From: an uncultured Ruminococcus sp.
Lineage (GTDB): Bacteria; Bacillota; Clostridia; Oscillospirales; Ruminococcaceae
Direction: 5' to 3'
Assembly (NCBI GenBank): GCA_937910385.1
Contig: CALEPT010000118.1
Coordinates: 1-35,640, forward strand
DNA: 35,640 nt
Numbering within the stretch: the stretch's first letter is position 1; every line of letters begins with the position of its first letter. This document shows, piece by piece, positions 21,034-28,298 of this stretch. A program made the position numbers and the translations under genes. The notes beneath the pieces were generated by a model. It had not been told where the DNA came from, made no database searches, and saw nothing but the letters and a program-made list of their open reading frames with translations.

Positions 21034-21056
21034 GTTTACAAATAATCCCTGTAAAC
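21034..21056. promoter_or_regulatory. Inverted repeat GTTTAC-N11-GTAAAC upstream of GH9
   Basis: Arms 21034-21039 and 21051-21056 form a dyad of operator-like size about 90 bp upstream of the GH9 start. Together with the palindrome at 21002 it suggests a regulated cellulase promoter. Confidence 0.4.
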
Positions 21057-21168
21057 CTACGTTTTGACGATATAAACGGAGCATCCGCAGGTATTTTTAG
21101 TCATTTTCCCTTTATATGTCATTAATTTTGTATATATTGCTTTTTCTGAAAATTTTCGTAAAAAGCCC

Positions 21169-21197
21169 TTGAAATTTGCTGAAAAAAGTGGCATAAT
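21169..21197 (+). promoter_or_regulatory. Promoter of guaA
   Basis: TTGAAA (21169-21174), 17 bp, CATAAT (21192-21197). The leader of about 50 nt has no purine riboswitch aptamer features. Confidence 0.65.
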
Positions 21198-21255
21198 AAA
21201 AGAATACCACACTTCGGCACCGCTGCCGTTAATGCGGAAGTTAAGGAGGTTATGT

Positions 21256-22821
21256 ATGGCAAATCAGCTTTGTATCGTGCTTGATTTCGGCGGACAGTAC
21301 AATCAGCTCATCGCAAGAAGAGTCCGTGAATGCGGAGTATATTGCGAGATAAAAAGATTCGACACTCCGATCGACGAGATCAAGGCTATGAAACCTATGG
21401 GTATCATTTTTACAGGAGGTCCAAACAGCGTTTACGACGAAAGCTCCCCTCATATCGCCAAAGCTATCTTTGAGCTCGGCATTCCGATCCTCGGGATCTG
21501 CTACGGGTGTCAGTTAATGGCATATACCCTCGGTGGAACTGTCTCACCATGCGATATAAGCGAGTACGGTATGACAGATACATACTACGATAAGGACTGC
21601 GTTCTTTTCGGTGCCGTAGATGACCTGCCCCAAAAGGCTACCTCTTGGATGAGCCATACCGACTTCATCTCGCAAGTACCCGAAGGATTTACCGTCGCTG
21701 CACATACGGATAATTGTCCTACGGCAGCTATGTACAACAAGGGAAAAAAACTTTATGCGGTGCAGTTCCACCCCGAGGTGAGCCATACTGCAGGCGGTCT
21801 CGGAATGCTCGACAGCTTTCTGAAAAACGTATGCGGATTCTCCGGCGACTGGAAAATGGACAACTTTATCGAGAATACTGTTGCTGAGTTGCGCGAAAAA
21901 ATTGGTGATAAAAAAGTTATTCTCGGTCTTTCAGGAGGTGTAGATTCCTCCGTTGCTGCGGGTCTTCTCAGCCGCGCAGTCGGCAAGCAGCTCACCTGCG
22001 TTTTTGTCGATCAGGGACTCATGCGCAAGGGTGAAGGAGACTTCGTTGAGGAAACCTTTACTAAGATGTTCGATATGAATTTCATCAGAGTCAACGCTAA
22101 AGAACATTTCCTCGAAAAGCTCAAGGGTGTTACAGATCCCGAAAAGAAGCGAAAAATTATAGGCGCTGAGTTTATAAATGTTTTCTGGGACGAGGTGCGC
22201 AAGGACGATGAGCTTGGCTTCTTCGCACAGGGTACTATTTACCCCGACCGCATTGAGTCAGGTAAAGGAAACAAGGCGGGCGAGGGCAGTTCTGACGTCA
22301 TAAAAACTCACCACAATACGGTTATTCCCGAGGATATGCTGGATAAATTTGCGGGAGTTATCGAACCTCTTGCCGATCTTTTCAAGGACGAGGTAAGAGC
22401 TGTGGGCGAAAAACTCGGTATCCCCCACGAACTCGTATGGAGACAGCCGTTCCCCGGCCCCGGTCTCGGAGTTCGCATTATTGGCGAAATAACTGAGGAG
22501 AAAATCAAAATTTTACAGGAGGCAGATGCAGTCTTCCGCGATGAGATACGCAAAAGCGGTATCGAAAGTGAACTGAAACAGTTCTTCGCCGTACTCCCTG
22601 ATGTCCACACTGTAGGCGTTATGGGCGATCATCGAACCTATGACCACCTTATCGCTATCCGCGCTATAACTACCGATGACTTCATGACCGCAGACTGGGC
22701 TCGTATCCCCTACGATATCCTCGCACGTGTTTCCAACCGACTCTGCAATGAGGTAGAACACGTTAATCGCGTCGTGTATGATATTACTTCAAAGCCCCCC
22801 GGAACTGTGGAGTGGGAATAA
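21256..22821 (+). CDS. guaA: GMP synthase (glutamine-hydrolysing)
   Basis: This 521-residue enzyme converts XMP to GMP using glutamine and ATP, the last step of guanine nucleotide synthesis. The N-terminal class I glutaminase has GICYGCQLMAYTLGG with the nucleophile Cys and FHPEVSHT with the catalytic His. The ATP pyrophosphatase domain has the P-loop LGLSGGVDSSVAAGLL, and the C-terminal dimerisation domain has RQPFPGPGLGVRI and ends KPPGTVEWE, the normal GuaA terminus. ATG 21256 follows AAGGAGGTTATGT at good spacing. It has its own promoter and terminator and stands as a single gene. Confidence 0.97.
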   Translation: MANQLCIVLDFGGQYNQLIARRVRECGVYCEIKRFDTPIDEIKAMKPMGIIFTGGPNSVYDESSPHIAKAIFELGIPILGICYGCQLMAYTLGGTVSPCDISEYGMTDTYYDKDCVLFGAVDDLPQKATSWMSHTDFISQVPEGFTVAAHTDNCPTAAMYNKGKKLYAVQFHPEVSHTAGGLGMLDSFLKNVCGFSGDWKMDNFIENTVAELREKIGDKKVILGLSGGVDSSVAAGLLSRAVGKQLTCVFVDQGLMRKGEGDFVEETFTKMFDMNFIRVNAKEHFLEKLKGVTDPEKKRKIIGAEFINVFWDEVRKDDELGFFAQGTIYPDRIESGKGNKAGEGSSDVIKTHHNTVIPEDMLDKFAGVIEPLADLFKDEVRAVGEKLGIPHELVWRQPFPGPGLGVRIIGEITEEKIKILQEADAVFRDEIRKSGIESELKQFFAVLPDVHTVGVMGDHRTYDHLIAIRAITTDDFMTADWARIPYDILARVSNRLCNEVEHVNRVVYDITSKPPGTVEWE

Positions 22822-22828
22822 AAGCTCT

Positions 22829-22866
22829 AAAAAATAAAACCCCGATCATGCGACCGGGGTATATTT
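22829..22866. terminator. Bidirectional terminator of guaA and the opposing RNA
   Basis: ACCCCG (22839-22844) pairs with CGGGGT (22855-22860). The plus side continues ATATTTTATTT; the minus side continues TTTTATTTTTT, an even better U-tract. It therefore ends both guaA and the minus-strand transcript starting near 23441. Confidence 0.85.
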
Positions 22867-23441
22867 TATTTATTGTTAAAAACGACTTTCATCGTTTCGC
22901 TAAATTATCCTTTGGACTCACCCTTTCAGTTCAGAGTTTGGAATTAAACCTTAATACTTTCATAGTATCACGTTCCTTCAGAAAGTAATCAAGTAATGCT
23001 AATTCTTCATTGGGATCACCTTTTGGTTGATTTATGTATTACGGACCTGTTAAAAACAAATCAAAACACTGACTAAAATTTAACCTGATCTCTCATTGGA
23101 CTCAACCTCTTTACTAAATTATCAGCAATATATCTAAAGACCAATTGTCGAAATTTCAGATAATCCTGTATCTAAATTAGTAAGTCATGAAGCCGTTTCA
23201 TCAGCAATACGTCTGCTTTATAATCGAATTGTATTATCTGCATCTTCATTCATCGGAACAAGCCGTAGCCTATATTCCCTCTTTATGTAATCCAATCACT
23301 CAGCAAGCCCGCCGGCTTCACGCTGCTGCTCAAAATTTCCTTCCATTGGACTCACTCACCTTTCCGCATAAAATAATTTACATTGAGGCTAAACCTCAGT
23401 CCAAGTAAATTCAGCTCTGGGAATTCTCTTTCCCTTTCCTT
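22830..23441 (-). ncRNA. Candidate large structured non-coding RNA (about 610 nt)
   Basis: This 780-bp gene-free region (22861-23640) carries a consensus promoter (23448-23476) and a strong terminator (22839-22860) on the minus strand, framing a transcript of about 610 nt without any ORF of useful length. Visible hairpins include AATTTAC...GTAAATT enclosing CTGAGG-TTTA-GCCTCA (near 23405), AAGCC-GGCG-GGCTT inside CAGC/GCTG (near 23310), ATACT...AGTAT (near 22958) and ACGA-TGAAAG-TCGT (near 22889). The motif GGTGAGTCCAATG recurs four times. The size is in the range of ROOL- and OLE-type ornate large RNAs, but I cannot assign a family from memory; neither can I exclude an array of very short leader-like ORFs. 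Confidence 0.65.
22910..23360 (-). repeat. Four copies of a GGTGAGTCCAATG-like motif
   Basis: On the minus strand: GGTGAGTGAGTCCAATG (23344-23360), GAGGTTGAGTCCAATG (within 23094-23110), AAGGTGATCCCAATG (within 23008-23024) and GGGTGAGTCCAAAG (within 22910-22926). Each follows a purine run, and each is followed by A/G-rich text and AATTTTAG or AATTTAG-like sequence. Three copies look like a ribosome site plus ATG, opening frames of 16, 7 and 3 codons; the fourth has AAG instead. Confidence 0.75.
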
Positions 23442-23447
23442 GATTAT

Positions 23448-23476
23448 ATATTAGCACATATATTAGTAAATGTCAA
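23448..23476 (-). promoter_or_regulatory. Strong promoter of the large minus-strand RNA
   Basis: Minus-strand TTGACA (23471-23476), 17 bp, TAATAT (23448-23453). The predicted start is near 23441, at the beginning of an A/G-rich 5' end. Confidence 0.8.
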
Positions 23477-23589
23477 TAGTAATTTTTAATTTTTTTCGAT
23501 TTTTTAGTAACATTCAGCAGATGTCACAAATAGATTATCCGTTCATTGTGATATTTCACCAAGAAGGTCTGCTCGCCTATGTTTTCCAC

Positions 23590-23618
23590 TTGAAATCAGC
23601 CGCTGCATAGTGTATAAT
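23590..23618 (+). promoter_or_regulatory. Promoter of the DUF1292 gene
   Basis: TTGAAA (23590-23595), 17 bp, TATAAT (23613-23618). It leaves a leader of about 33 nt before ATG 23658. Confidence 0.75.
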
Positions 23619-23657
23619 TAGTGTATCAAATGGCACTGTGCCGGATTGGAGTTTACT

Positions 23658-23951
23658 ATGTCTGAAATGAATGAATACACACCAGATCTCTTCGAGCTTA
23701 TTGACGAGGATGGTAACAAAAGAAATTTTGAGCTTATTGATGCCGCTGAAATAGATGGCGAACAATACTTCGCTATGGTTCCTGCAATAGAAGATGAAGA
23801 TTTTCTTGATGCTGACTGTGATCTCGTTATACTGAAAGCTATTGAGGATAACGGCGAAGAGATACTCGCCTCTATCGACGATGACGATGAATTTGAAGTC
23901 ATCGCAGGATACTTCATGCAGCGATTACAAGAGGCTATCGACGAAGATTGA
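23658..23951 (+). CDS. DUF1292 family protein
   Basis: The 97-residue, very acidic protein matches DUF1292: LFELIDEDGNKRNFELIDA, a repeated strand pattern (DGEQYFAMVPAIEDEDFLDA, CDLVILKAIEDNGEE) and a short C-terminal helix. Members are widespread small cytoplasmic proteins of Firmicutes, often next to yrrK/mltG-type genes; the function is unknown. ATG 23658 is preceded by GGATTGGAG; a TTG at 23646 in the same frame lacks a ribosome site. It is a single gene with its own promoter, upstream of the 6S-like RNA. Confidence 0.85.
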   Translation: MSEMNEYTPDLFELIDEDGNKRNFELIDAAEIDGEQYFAMVPAIEDEDFLDADCDLVILKAIEDNGEEILASIDDDDEFEVIAGYFMQRLQEAIDED

Positions 23952-23992
23952 GTTCTGTAACTGAATTTTCATAATTTTACATAAAATTATAC

Positions 23993-24021
23993 TTGATTTT
24001 TAGATTTCTTTGTGCTATAAT
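23993..24021 (+). promoter_or_regulatory. Promoter of the 6S-like RNA
   Basis: TTGATT (23993-23998), 17 bp, TATAAT (24016-24021), preceded by an A/T-only stretch (23971-23990) that could act as an UP element. The start point is near 24028. Confidence 0.8.
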
Positions 24022-24027
24022 ATGTAT

Positions 24028-24230
24028 AACAAATAAAATATTCTGCCTTGTTCGTGCAAATATAGTTTTTTATAATCCAACACATCTTTTTAGGGAATTC
24101 TGCTCCGTATGTGAATTGCAGACCTCCTGCTCCGCAGACGAAGGGAGCGTGAAGCATTCGGGCGTTTACCCACCTGCTTAGTGCGGGTTTTATTCGCTAT
24201 ATAAACGGCAAGGCGGATGTTTTATGTAAA
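24028..24230 (+). ncRNA. ssrS: 6S RNA-like transcript
   Basis: This is a transcript of about 200 nt with promoter and terminator and no convincing ORF. Its ends pair in a long closing stem: ATAAAATATTCTGCCTTG (about 24033-24050) with CAAGGCGGATGTTTTAT (about 24209-24225), then ATATAG with CTATAT further in. A large open region follows, and an internal arm GCTCC...GGGAGC with the apical hairpin CTGC-TCC-GCAG. On the 3' side of the open region are TTCGGGCGTTTACCCACCTG and a small CCTGC/GCGGG hairpin. Long closing stem, central bubble and length are the hallmarks of 6S RNA, which mimics an open promoter and binds sigma-A RNA polymerase. The family call is from structure and recall only. Confidence 0.7.
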
Positions 24231-24233
24231 CGA

Positions 24234-24271
24234 AAACGGTTTCCGTAAATTTACGGAAACCGTTTATTTTT
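24234..24271. terminator. Bidirectional terminator of the 6S-like RNA and nrdG
   Basis: A 15-bp perfect stem (24234-24248 with 24251-24265, AAACGGTTTCCGTAA and complement) has T-rich text after it on the plus strand (ATTTTTATG) and on the minus strand (TCGTTTACATAAAA). It serves both converging transcripts. Confidence 0.9.
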
Positions 24272-24770
24272 ATGGCTCTGTCTCAATGGCTCTTCCTTCT
24301 TTGAGGCTCGCCTGACAGTCGATATACCGCTGATTTGAGCTGCCGCGAAACTTTATCTCCCAATCCTTTTGAGCAAGGATAAACGGTCCGTCGATAAGAA
24401 AGTCTGTCACCGCAAGAAGCTCTCCCCAACCGTTTTTATCACGGTCGGCATATAGCTGCTCAAACGTATAACCCGTGTAGGTAATAATATTCATTCCAAG
24501 CTCCCTGATCTGCTTTCCGAGCAGAGCAAGTGTATGTGCCTGACAGAACGGCTCTCCCCCGCTGAACGTGACCCCGTCCAGAAGCGGATTACTCTTTATC
24601 CTTTCAAGCAGCTCATTCGTATCGGCGAGTGTGCCTCCCGCGAAATCATGCGTCTGTGGATTATGGCAGCCCTTGCAATTGTGCGGGCACCCTTGCGTAA
24701 ATATCGTGAATCTTATCCCGGGGCCGTCAACTATAGAATCATTGACGGTCCCGGCAATTCTGAGTTCCAT
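24270..24770 (-). CDS. nrdG: Anaerobic ribonucleotide reductase activase
   Basis: This 166-residue radical-SAM enzyme generates the glycyl radical on NrdD. It has the iron-sulfur motif CPHNCKGC (Cys-x3-Cys-x2-Cys, about 27-34), SGGEPF for SAM binding and the usual NrdG opening LRIAGTVNDSIVDGPGIRFT. The ATG at 24770 follows AGGTGATATA and lies 14 nt after the nrdD stop, so both are one operon. It would also be needed to activate the 88-residue tail protein encoded at 10540, if that protein acts as a spare radical domain. Confidence 0.96.
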   Translation of the reverse strand: MELRIAGTVNDSIVDGPGIRFTIFTQGCPHNCKGCHNPQTHDFAGGTLADTNELLERIKSNPLLDGVTFSGGEPFCQAHTLALLGKQIRELGMNIITYTGYTFEQLYADRDKNGWGELLAVTDFLIDGPFILAQKDWEIKFRGSSNQRYIDCQASLKEGRAIETEP

Positions 24771-24784
24771 TATATCACCTTGAA

Positions 24785-27103
24785 TCAAACCTCGTGTTTT
24801 ACACGATCATGCTCCTCGGCACGTTTGCCGTTATTGAAGCGGTCGAGAGTTCCTACAAGATATCCCGTTATACGGCGTATTCTGTCAAATGCAACATTGT
24901 CAGTGTGCTCACGTCTGCCGCAGCACGGGCAAACATCGCCGATTATTCCCGTATATCCGCAGCACGGATCTCTGTCAACGGGGTGGTTTATAGCTCCGTA
25001 GCCGATGCCGGATTCTTTCATACAGCGAACTATCTTCTCAAACGCATTGAGGTTCTCAAGCGGATCTCCATCGAGCTCGATGTAGCTGATATGTCCTGCA
25101 TTCGTGAGCTCATGATAGGGAGCCTCTATCTTTATCTTCTCAAAGGCGCTGATAGGATAATAAACCGGTACGTGGAAAGAATTAGTATAGTAATCACGAT
25201 CTGTAACGCCTTCGATGATGCCGTATTTCTTAGCATCCATGCGTACAAAGCGTCCCGAAAGTCCTTCTGCGGGAGTTGCAAGCAGAGAGAAGTTGAGACC
25301 TGTTCTCTTGGATTCCTCGTCAAGTCTGTTTCTCATGGACTGGATAATTTCAATACCGAGCTCTCTTGCGTCCTCGCTCTCACCGTGATGAGCTCCGATA
25401 AGAGCCTTAAGGGCCTCGGCAAGTCCGATAAATCCGACAGAAAGCGTTCCGTGCTTGATGACCTCCTCAACAGTGTCATCGGGAGCAAGCTTGTCCGAAT
25501 CTATCCATATACCTTGCCCCATAAGGAAGGGATAGTTCCTCACGCGCTTCTGAGCCTGTATTCTGAAGCGGTGCATGAGCTGGTCGATAGCAAGTTCCAT
25601 CATATCCTCGAGCAGCTCGAAGAAGAGACCGACATTGTGATCTGCTTTTATCGCAAGCCTCGGCAGATTGATAGATGTGAAGCTAAGGTTTCCTCTGCCT
25701 GTTACTATCTCGCGTGACGGATCATAATTATTGCCTATAACACGTGTACGGCAGCCCATATAAGCTATTTCGGTATCGGGGTTGCCCTCCTTATAATACT
25801 GGAGATTGTAAGGAGCATCAATAAATGAGAAGTTCGGGAAGAGTCTCTTCGCCGAAACTCTGCACGCAAGCTTAAAGAGGTCATAATTCGGATCGGTGGG
25901 GTTGTAGTTCACGCCGTCCTTGATCTTGAAAATATGTATCGGGAAGATAGGAGTTTCGCCGTTTCCGAGACCCGCTTCCTGAGCAAGAAGAACATTCTTG
26001 ATGACCATTCTGCCCTCCGGAGAGGTATCAGTGCCGTAATTTATTGAGCTGAAAGGAGTCTGCGCACCCGCACGGCTGTTCATTGTATTGAGGTTGTGGA
26101 TAAGTGCTTCCATTGCCTGATATGTGGCGCGGTCAGTCTCCTTTTCGGCATTTCTTGTGGCAAAAGCCTGTATCTTCTCAGCAGTTTCCCTATCCGTATG
26201 ATCGCAGAGCAGAGCGAGCTCTTTTTCCTGATATCCGTTATCATTTGCGAGAACCGGCTTTAAATTGTACTTTTCAAGCAGCTCATTCTTTATAGAATCA
26301 GTTATCTCAAACTCGTTATCTACGCCGCCCAAGAGCGAAAGTGCTCGTGCGATGTTCTTGATATACCTTGACGCATAGGTCTTTTTTACGCCTTCAGCCA
26401 TTGCATAATCGAATGTAGGCACGCTCTGTCCGCCGTGCTGATCGTTCTGGTTTGACTGGATCGCAATACAAGCAAGCGCCGAATAGCTCGAAATATCATT
26501 TGGCTCTCTGAGAAAACCATGTCCGGTAGAGAAGCCGTTTGTAAAGAGCTTTTTCAGGTCGATCTGTGTACAGGTCGTGGTGAGTGTATAAAAATCAAGG
26601 TCATGGATATGGATATCTCCCTCACGGTGAGCCTTTGCGTGTTTAGGCTCAAGAACATACATCTCATAATACTCTTTGGCGGAGACGCTTCCGTATTTGA
26701 GCATTGTGCCCATTGCGGTATCTCCGTCGATATTAGCGTTCTCGCGCTTAATATCGCTGTCCTTGGCAGGACTGAATGTAAGCTCGTTCAGAACACACAT
26801 AAGGTTGGTCTTCATCTCTCGTGAGCGTGTGCGCTCGTAGCGATAGAGAATATAAGCCTTAGCGGTCTTCGCGTGGCCTTTTTCAATGAGGGTCTTTTCC
26901 ACGAGGTCCTGTATCTCTTCAACTGTGGGGACCTTTCCGGGGTTCTGCTCCTCATAAACTCTGCAAACTTCAACTGCGACTTCCATTGCGGTATTGAAAT
27001 CGGTACCGCCTTGTGCCTGTGCAGCACGGAATATAGCGTTTGCTATTTTTTCAATATTAAAAGGAACTTTTCTGCCATCTCTTTTAATAATATGAATTAT
27101 CAT
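24785..27103 (-). CDS. nrdD: Anaerobic (class III) ribonucleoside-triphosphate reductase
   Basis: This 772-residue enzyme makes deoxyribonucleotides without oxygen, using a glycyl radical. The N-terminal ATP-cone (about 1-95, IIHIIKRDGRKVPFNIEKIA) senses ATP/dATP. The catalytic barrel follows, with DLDFYTLTTTCTQIDLKKLF and ACIAIQSNQNDQHGGQSVP. Near the C-terminus, CCGYTGIIGDVCPCCGR supplies the zinc-site cysteines, and RRITGYLVGT holds the radical Gly747. The ATG at 27103 is chosen because the GGAGGT lies 10 nt upstream; the in-frame ATG at 27112 nearly touches it. Another long upstream extension would run through the promoter. It is followed by nrdG. NrdR-like boxes cover its start region. 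Confidence 0.96.
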   Translation of the reverse strand: MIIHIIKRDGRKVPFNIEKIANAIFRAAQAQGGTDFNTAMEVAVEVCRVYEEQNPGKVPTVEEIQDLVEKTLIEKGHAKTAKAYILYRYERTRSREMKTNLMCVLNELTFSPAKDSDIKRENANIDGDTAMGTMLKYGSVSAKEYYEMYVLEPKHAKAHREGDIHIHDLDFYTLTTTCTQIDLKKLFTNGFSTGHGFLREPNDISSYSALACIAIQSNQNDQHGGQSVPTFDYAMAEGVKKTYASRYIKNIARALSLLGGVDNEFEITDSIKNELLEKYNLKPVLANDNGYQEKELALLCDHTDRETAEKIQAFATRNAEKETDRATYQAMEALIHNLNTMNSRAGAQTPFSSINYGTDTSPEGRMVIKNVLLAQEAGLGNGETPIFPIHIFKIKDGVNYNPTDPNYDLFKLACRVSAKRLFPNFSFIDAPYNLQYYKEGNPDTEIAYMGCRTRVIGNNYDPSREIVTGRGNLSFTSINLPRLAIKADHNVGLFFELLEDMMELAIDQLMHRFRIQAQKRVRNYPFLMGQGIWIDSDKLAPDDTVEEVIKHGTLSVGFIGLAEALKALIGAHHGESEDARELGIEIIQSMRNRLDEESKRTGLNFSLLATPAEGLSGRFVRMDAKKYGIIEGVTDRDYYTNSFHVPVYYPISAFEKIKIEAPYHELTNAGHISYIELDGDPLENLNAFEKIVRCMKESGIGYGAINHPVDRDPCCGYTGIIGDVCPCCGRREHTDNVAFDRIRRITGYLVGTLDRFNNGKRAEEHDRVKHEV

Positions 27104-27123
27104 TAAAGCCATACCTCCAACTA

Positions 27124-27133
27124 CTATATATTG
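27124..27133. promoter_or_regulatory. NrdR box upstream of nrdD
   Basis: CTATATATTG matches the NrdR core exactly and equals the core at 10860-10869. It lies about 20-30 nt downstream of the predicted transcription start. A poorer half-matching site (CTATATAAGT, from 27154) overlaps the -10 element 30 bp away, the helical phasing expected for paired NrdR boxes. Confidence 0.75.
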
Positions 27134-27160
27134 TATCTCGCTTTCTATGTTGTCTATATA

Positions 27161-27189
27161 AGTATACTCCAAATACCAGCGATTGTCAA
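27161..27189 (-). promoter_or_regulatory. Promoter of nrdD-nrdG
   Basis: Minus-strand TTGACA (27184-27189), 17 bp, TATACT (27161-27166). The start is near 27154. A NrdR-like half-box overlaps the -10. Confidence 0.85.
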
Positions 27190-27289
27190 TTGTGCAATAT
27201 GACGGTTGTACAGACACCTTCAGCCTACAATTTCGTCATTTTAATGCGTTTATTTTTTAAAAATCCCGAAATCAGCTATTTTACGTCCC

Positions 27290-27303
27290 TTGATTTTCAT
27301 CAA
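27290..27303. promoter_or_regulatory. Fnr-type palindrome between the SGNH gene and nrdD
   Basis: TTGAT-TTTC-ATCAA equals the Fnr consensus TTGATNNNNATCAA and extends one more pair on each side (C...G). It is about 140 bp upstream of the predicted nrdD start. It may be a binding site for a Crp/Fnr-type protein, or a chance hairpin next to the terminator. Confidence 0.45.
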
Positions 27304-27343
27304 GTAAAATAAAATGACGTACTACAACATCTTGTAGTACGTC
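27303..27343 (-). terminator. Terminator of the SGNH-like gene
   Basis: The perfect 12-bp stem GACGTACTACAA (27316-27327) pairs with TTGTAGTACGTC (27332-27343), with a 4-nt loop. The minus strand continues with ATTTTATTTTACTT. It lies just past the stop at 27350. Confidence 0.85.
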
Positions 27344-27349
27344 TTTCCT

Positions 27350-28219
27350 TTATACAGTATGCGTCAATATATATCCTGTTACAGCATTATATGCCGCCTC
27401 TGAAAGTGTTCCTGTTTCTGCCGACCAGTACTCCTCGGAAAGATTTCCGTCAACAGATTTTAAAGCCGTATTCGTATCAATACAGTATACTCCTATGTTA
27501 TTCGCCATATTCAGCAGCTTTGTGTTGTATTCGTTTATAAGCTCATTGGTGACCGTATCGGTATCTGCGATAACAGGCGGAAGCTGCATTATATAAATGT
27601 GCATATCCGGACTGTACGAATGAAGGTTGCTTACCAGAGTGGAATAATTAGATATCATATCATCAACTGAAACAGCTCCGATATCACTGCCAAGCATGAT
27701 ATATACGTTCATAGGCTTCTTTATCTGCAAGGTCTCATAAACCGTAACGGTGCCGTAATTGGTATCCACTTTCATTGTGTTGCAGCCGGATGCGCTCAGC
27801 TTATAGCTGCCGATCACATCATTAAGGTCTGTACAGCTGCCTATATCAAGCAGCGTAGAATCTGTAACAAGGCAGCAATTATCAAAATAAGATGCGTCAA
27901 CTGCCGCAGACTGAGGCACAGGATTGGTAATACTAACTGTTTCGGAAGCGGAAGTCACCGTCTCAACAGCTTCTTCATCTGAGGCGGAATCCTGCTGCGG
28001 CTCATCATTAGCCGATACAGTTGTTTCCTCCTCTACGATTATATTATCGAATTCTTCAGTGAAGAAGTCGTCGTTGAAATTTGCTGCTACCATATACAGT
28101 ACGAAACAGCTTATGAAAGAAAGAGCAAAAATAATTATCATTCCCCATATACTGAAGCGGACCTTTGGTCTGCCGCGTTTTTTATTTGAGATCCTCTGAA
28201 CATTCTTTGATTTAGCCAT
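27350..28219 (-). CDS. Membrane-tethered SGNH-hydrolase-like protein with degenerate catalytic motifs
   Basis: The 289-residue protein has a basic cytoplasmic start (KKRGRPKVRF), one membrane helix (about 25-47), a Glu/Ser/Thr-rich linker (about 55-105) and an extracellular domain resembling SGNH/GDSL hydrolases of Ruminococcus. Block I, usually GDS, reads LVTDSTLLDIG; block III, usually GxND, reads MLGSDIG; the final block, usually DGIHLTPEAY, reads AETGTLSEAAY, so the catalytic His and Asp appear lost. It is therefore probably a binding or structural relative, not an esterase. The start follows GGAGCTGGAGATAAT. It is a single gene with promoter at 28299-28327 and its own terminator. Confidence 0.75.
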   Translation of the reverse strand: MAKSKNVQRISNKKRGRPKVRFSIWGMIIIFALSFISCFVLYMVAANFNDDFFTEEFDNIIVEEETTVSANDEPQQDSASDEEAVETVTSASETVSITNPVPQSAAVDASYFDNCCLVTDSTLLDIGSCTDLNDVIGSYKLSASGCNTMKVDTNYGTVTVYETLQIKKPMNVYIMLGSDIGAVSVDDMISNYSTLVSNLHSYSPDMHIYIMQLPPVIADTDTVTNELINEYNTKLLNMANNIGVYCIDTNTALKSVDGNLSEEYWSAETGTLSEAAYNAVTGYILTHTV

Positions 28220-28244
28220 ATTATCTCCAGCTCCTGATTAGAGC

Positions 28245-28264
28245 GCCGTATCTCGGTATACGGC
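28245..28264 (-). other. Leader hairpin of the SGNH-like gene
   Basis: GCCGTAT (28245-28251) pairs with ATACGGC (28258-28264) in the untranslated leader 26 nt upstream of the ATG. An 8-bp inverted repeat AGCACTTG/CAAGTGCT (28285-28292, 28325-28332) flanks the promoter itself. Confidence 0.5.
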
Positions 28265-28298
28265 ATACCGTTATATTGCCTTTCAGCACTTGAATAAT

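Noticed and set aside
21198..21255. Purine riboswitch before guaA
   Set aside because: The short leader lacks the three-way junction and conserved loop text of the aptamer.
23187..23408. 73-codon frame on the plus strand within the candidate RNA
   Set aside because: No ribosome site, no family resemblance, composition like non-coding DNA, and the promoter and terminator evidence points to the other strand.
22861..23640. CRISPR array, because of repeated motifs
   Set aside because: Repeats are short, imperfect and irregularly spaced (about 85 to 250 bp), and no cas genes are present.
23993..24181. 62-codon frame over the 6S-like region
   Set aside because: Its start lies inside the -35 box of the RNA promoter and the sequence is better explained by pairing of the RNA ends.
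24785..27217. Extended nrdD start about 38 codons upstream
   Set aside because: The extension would be encoded by the promoter and NrdR boxes, and it has no ribosome site; ATG 27103 is well placed after GGAGG.
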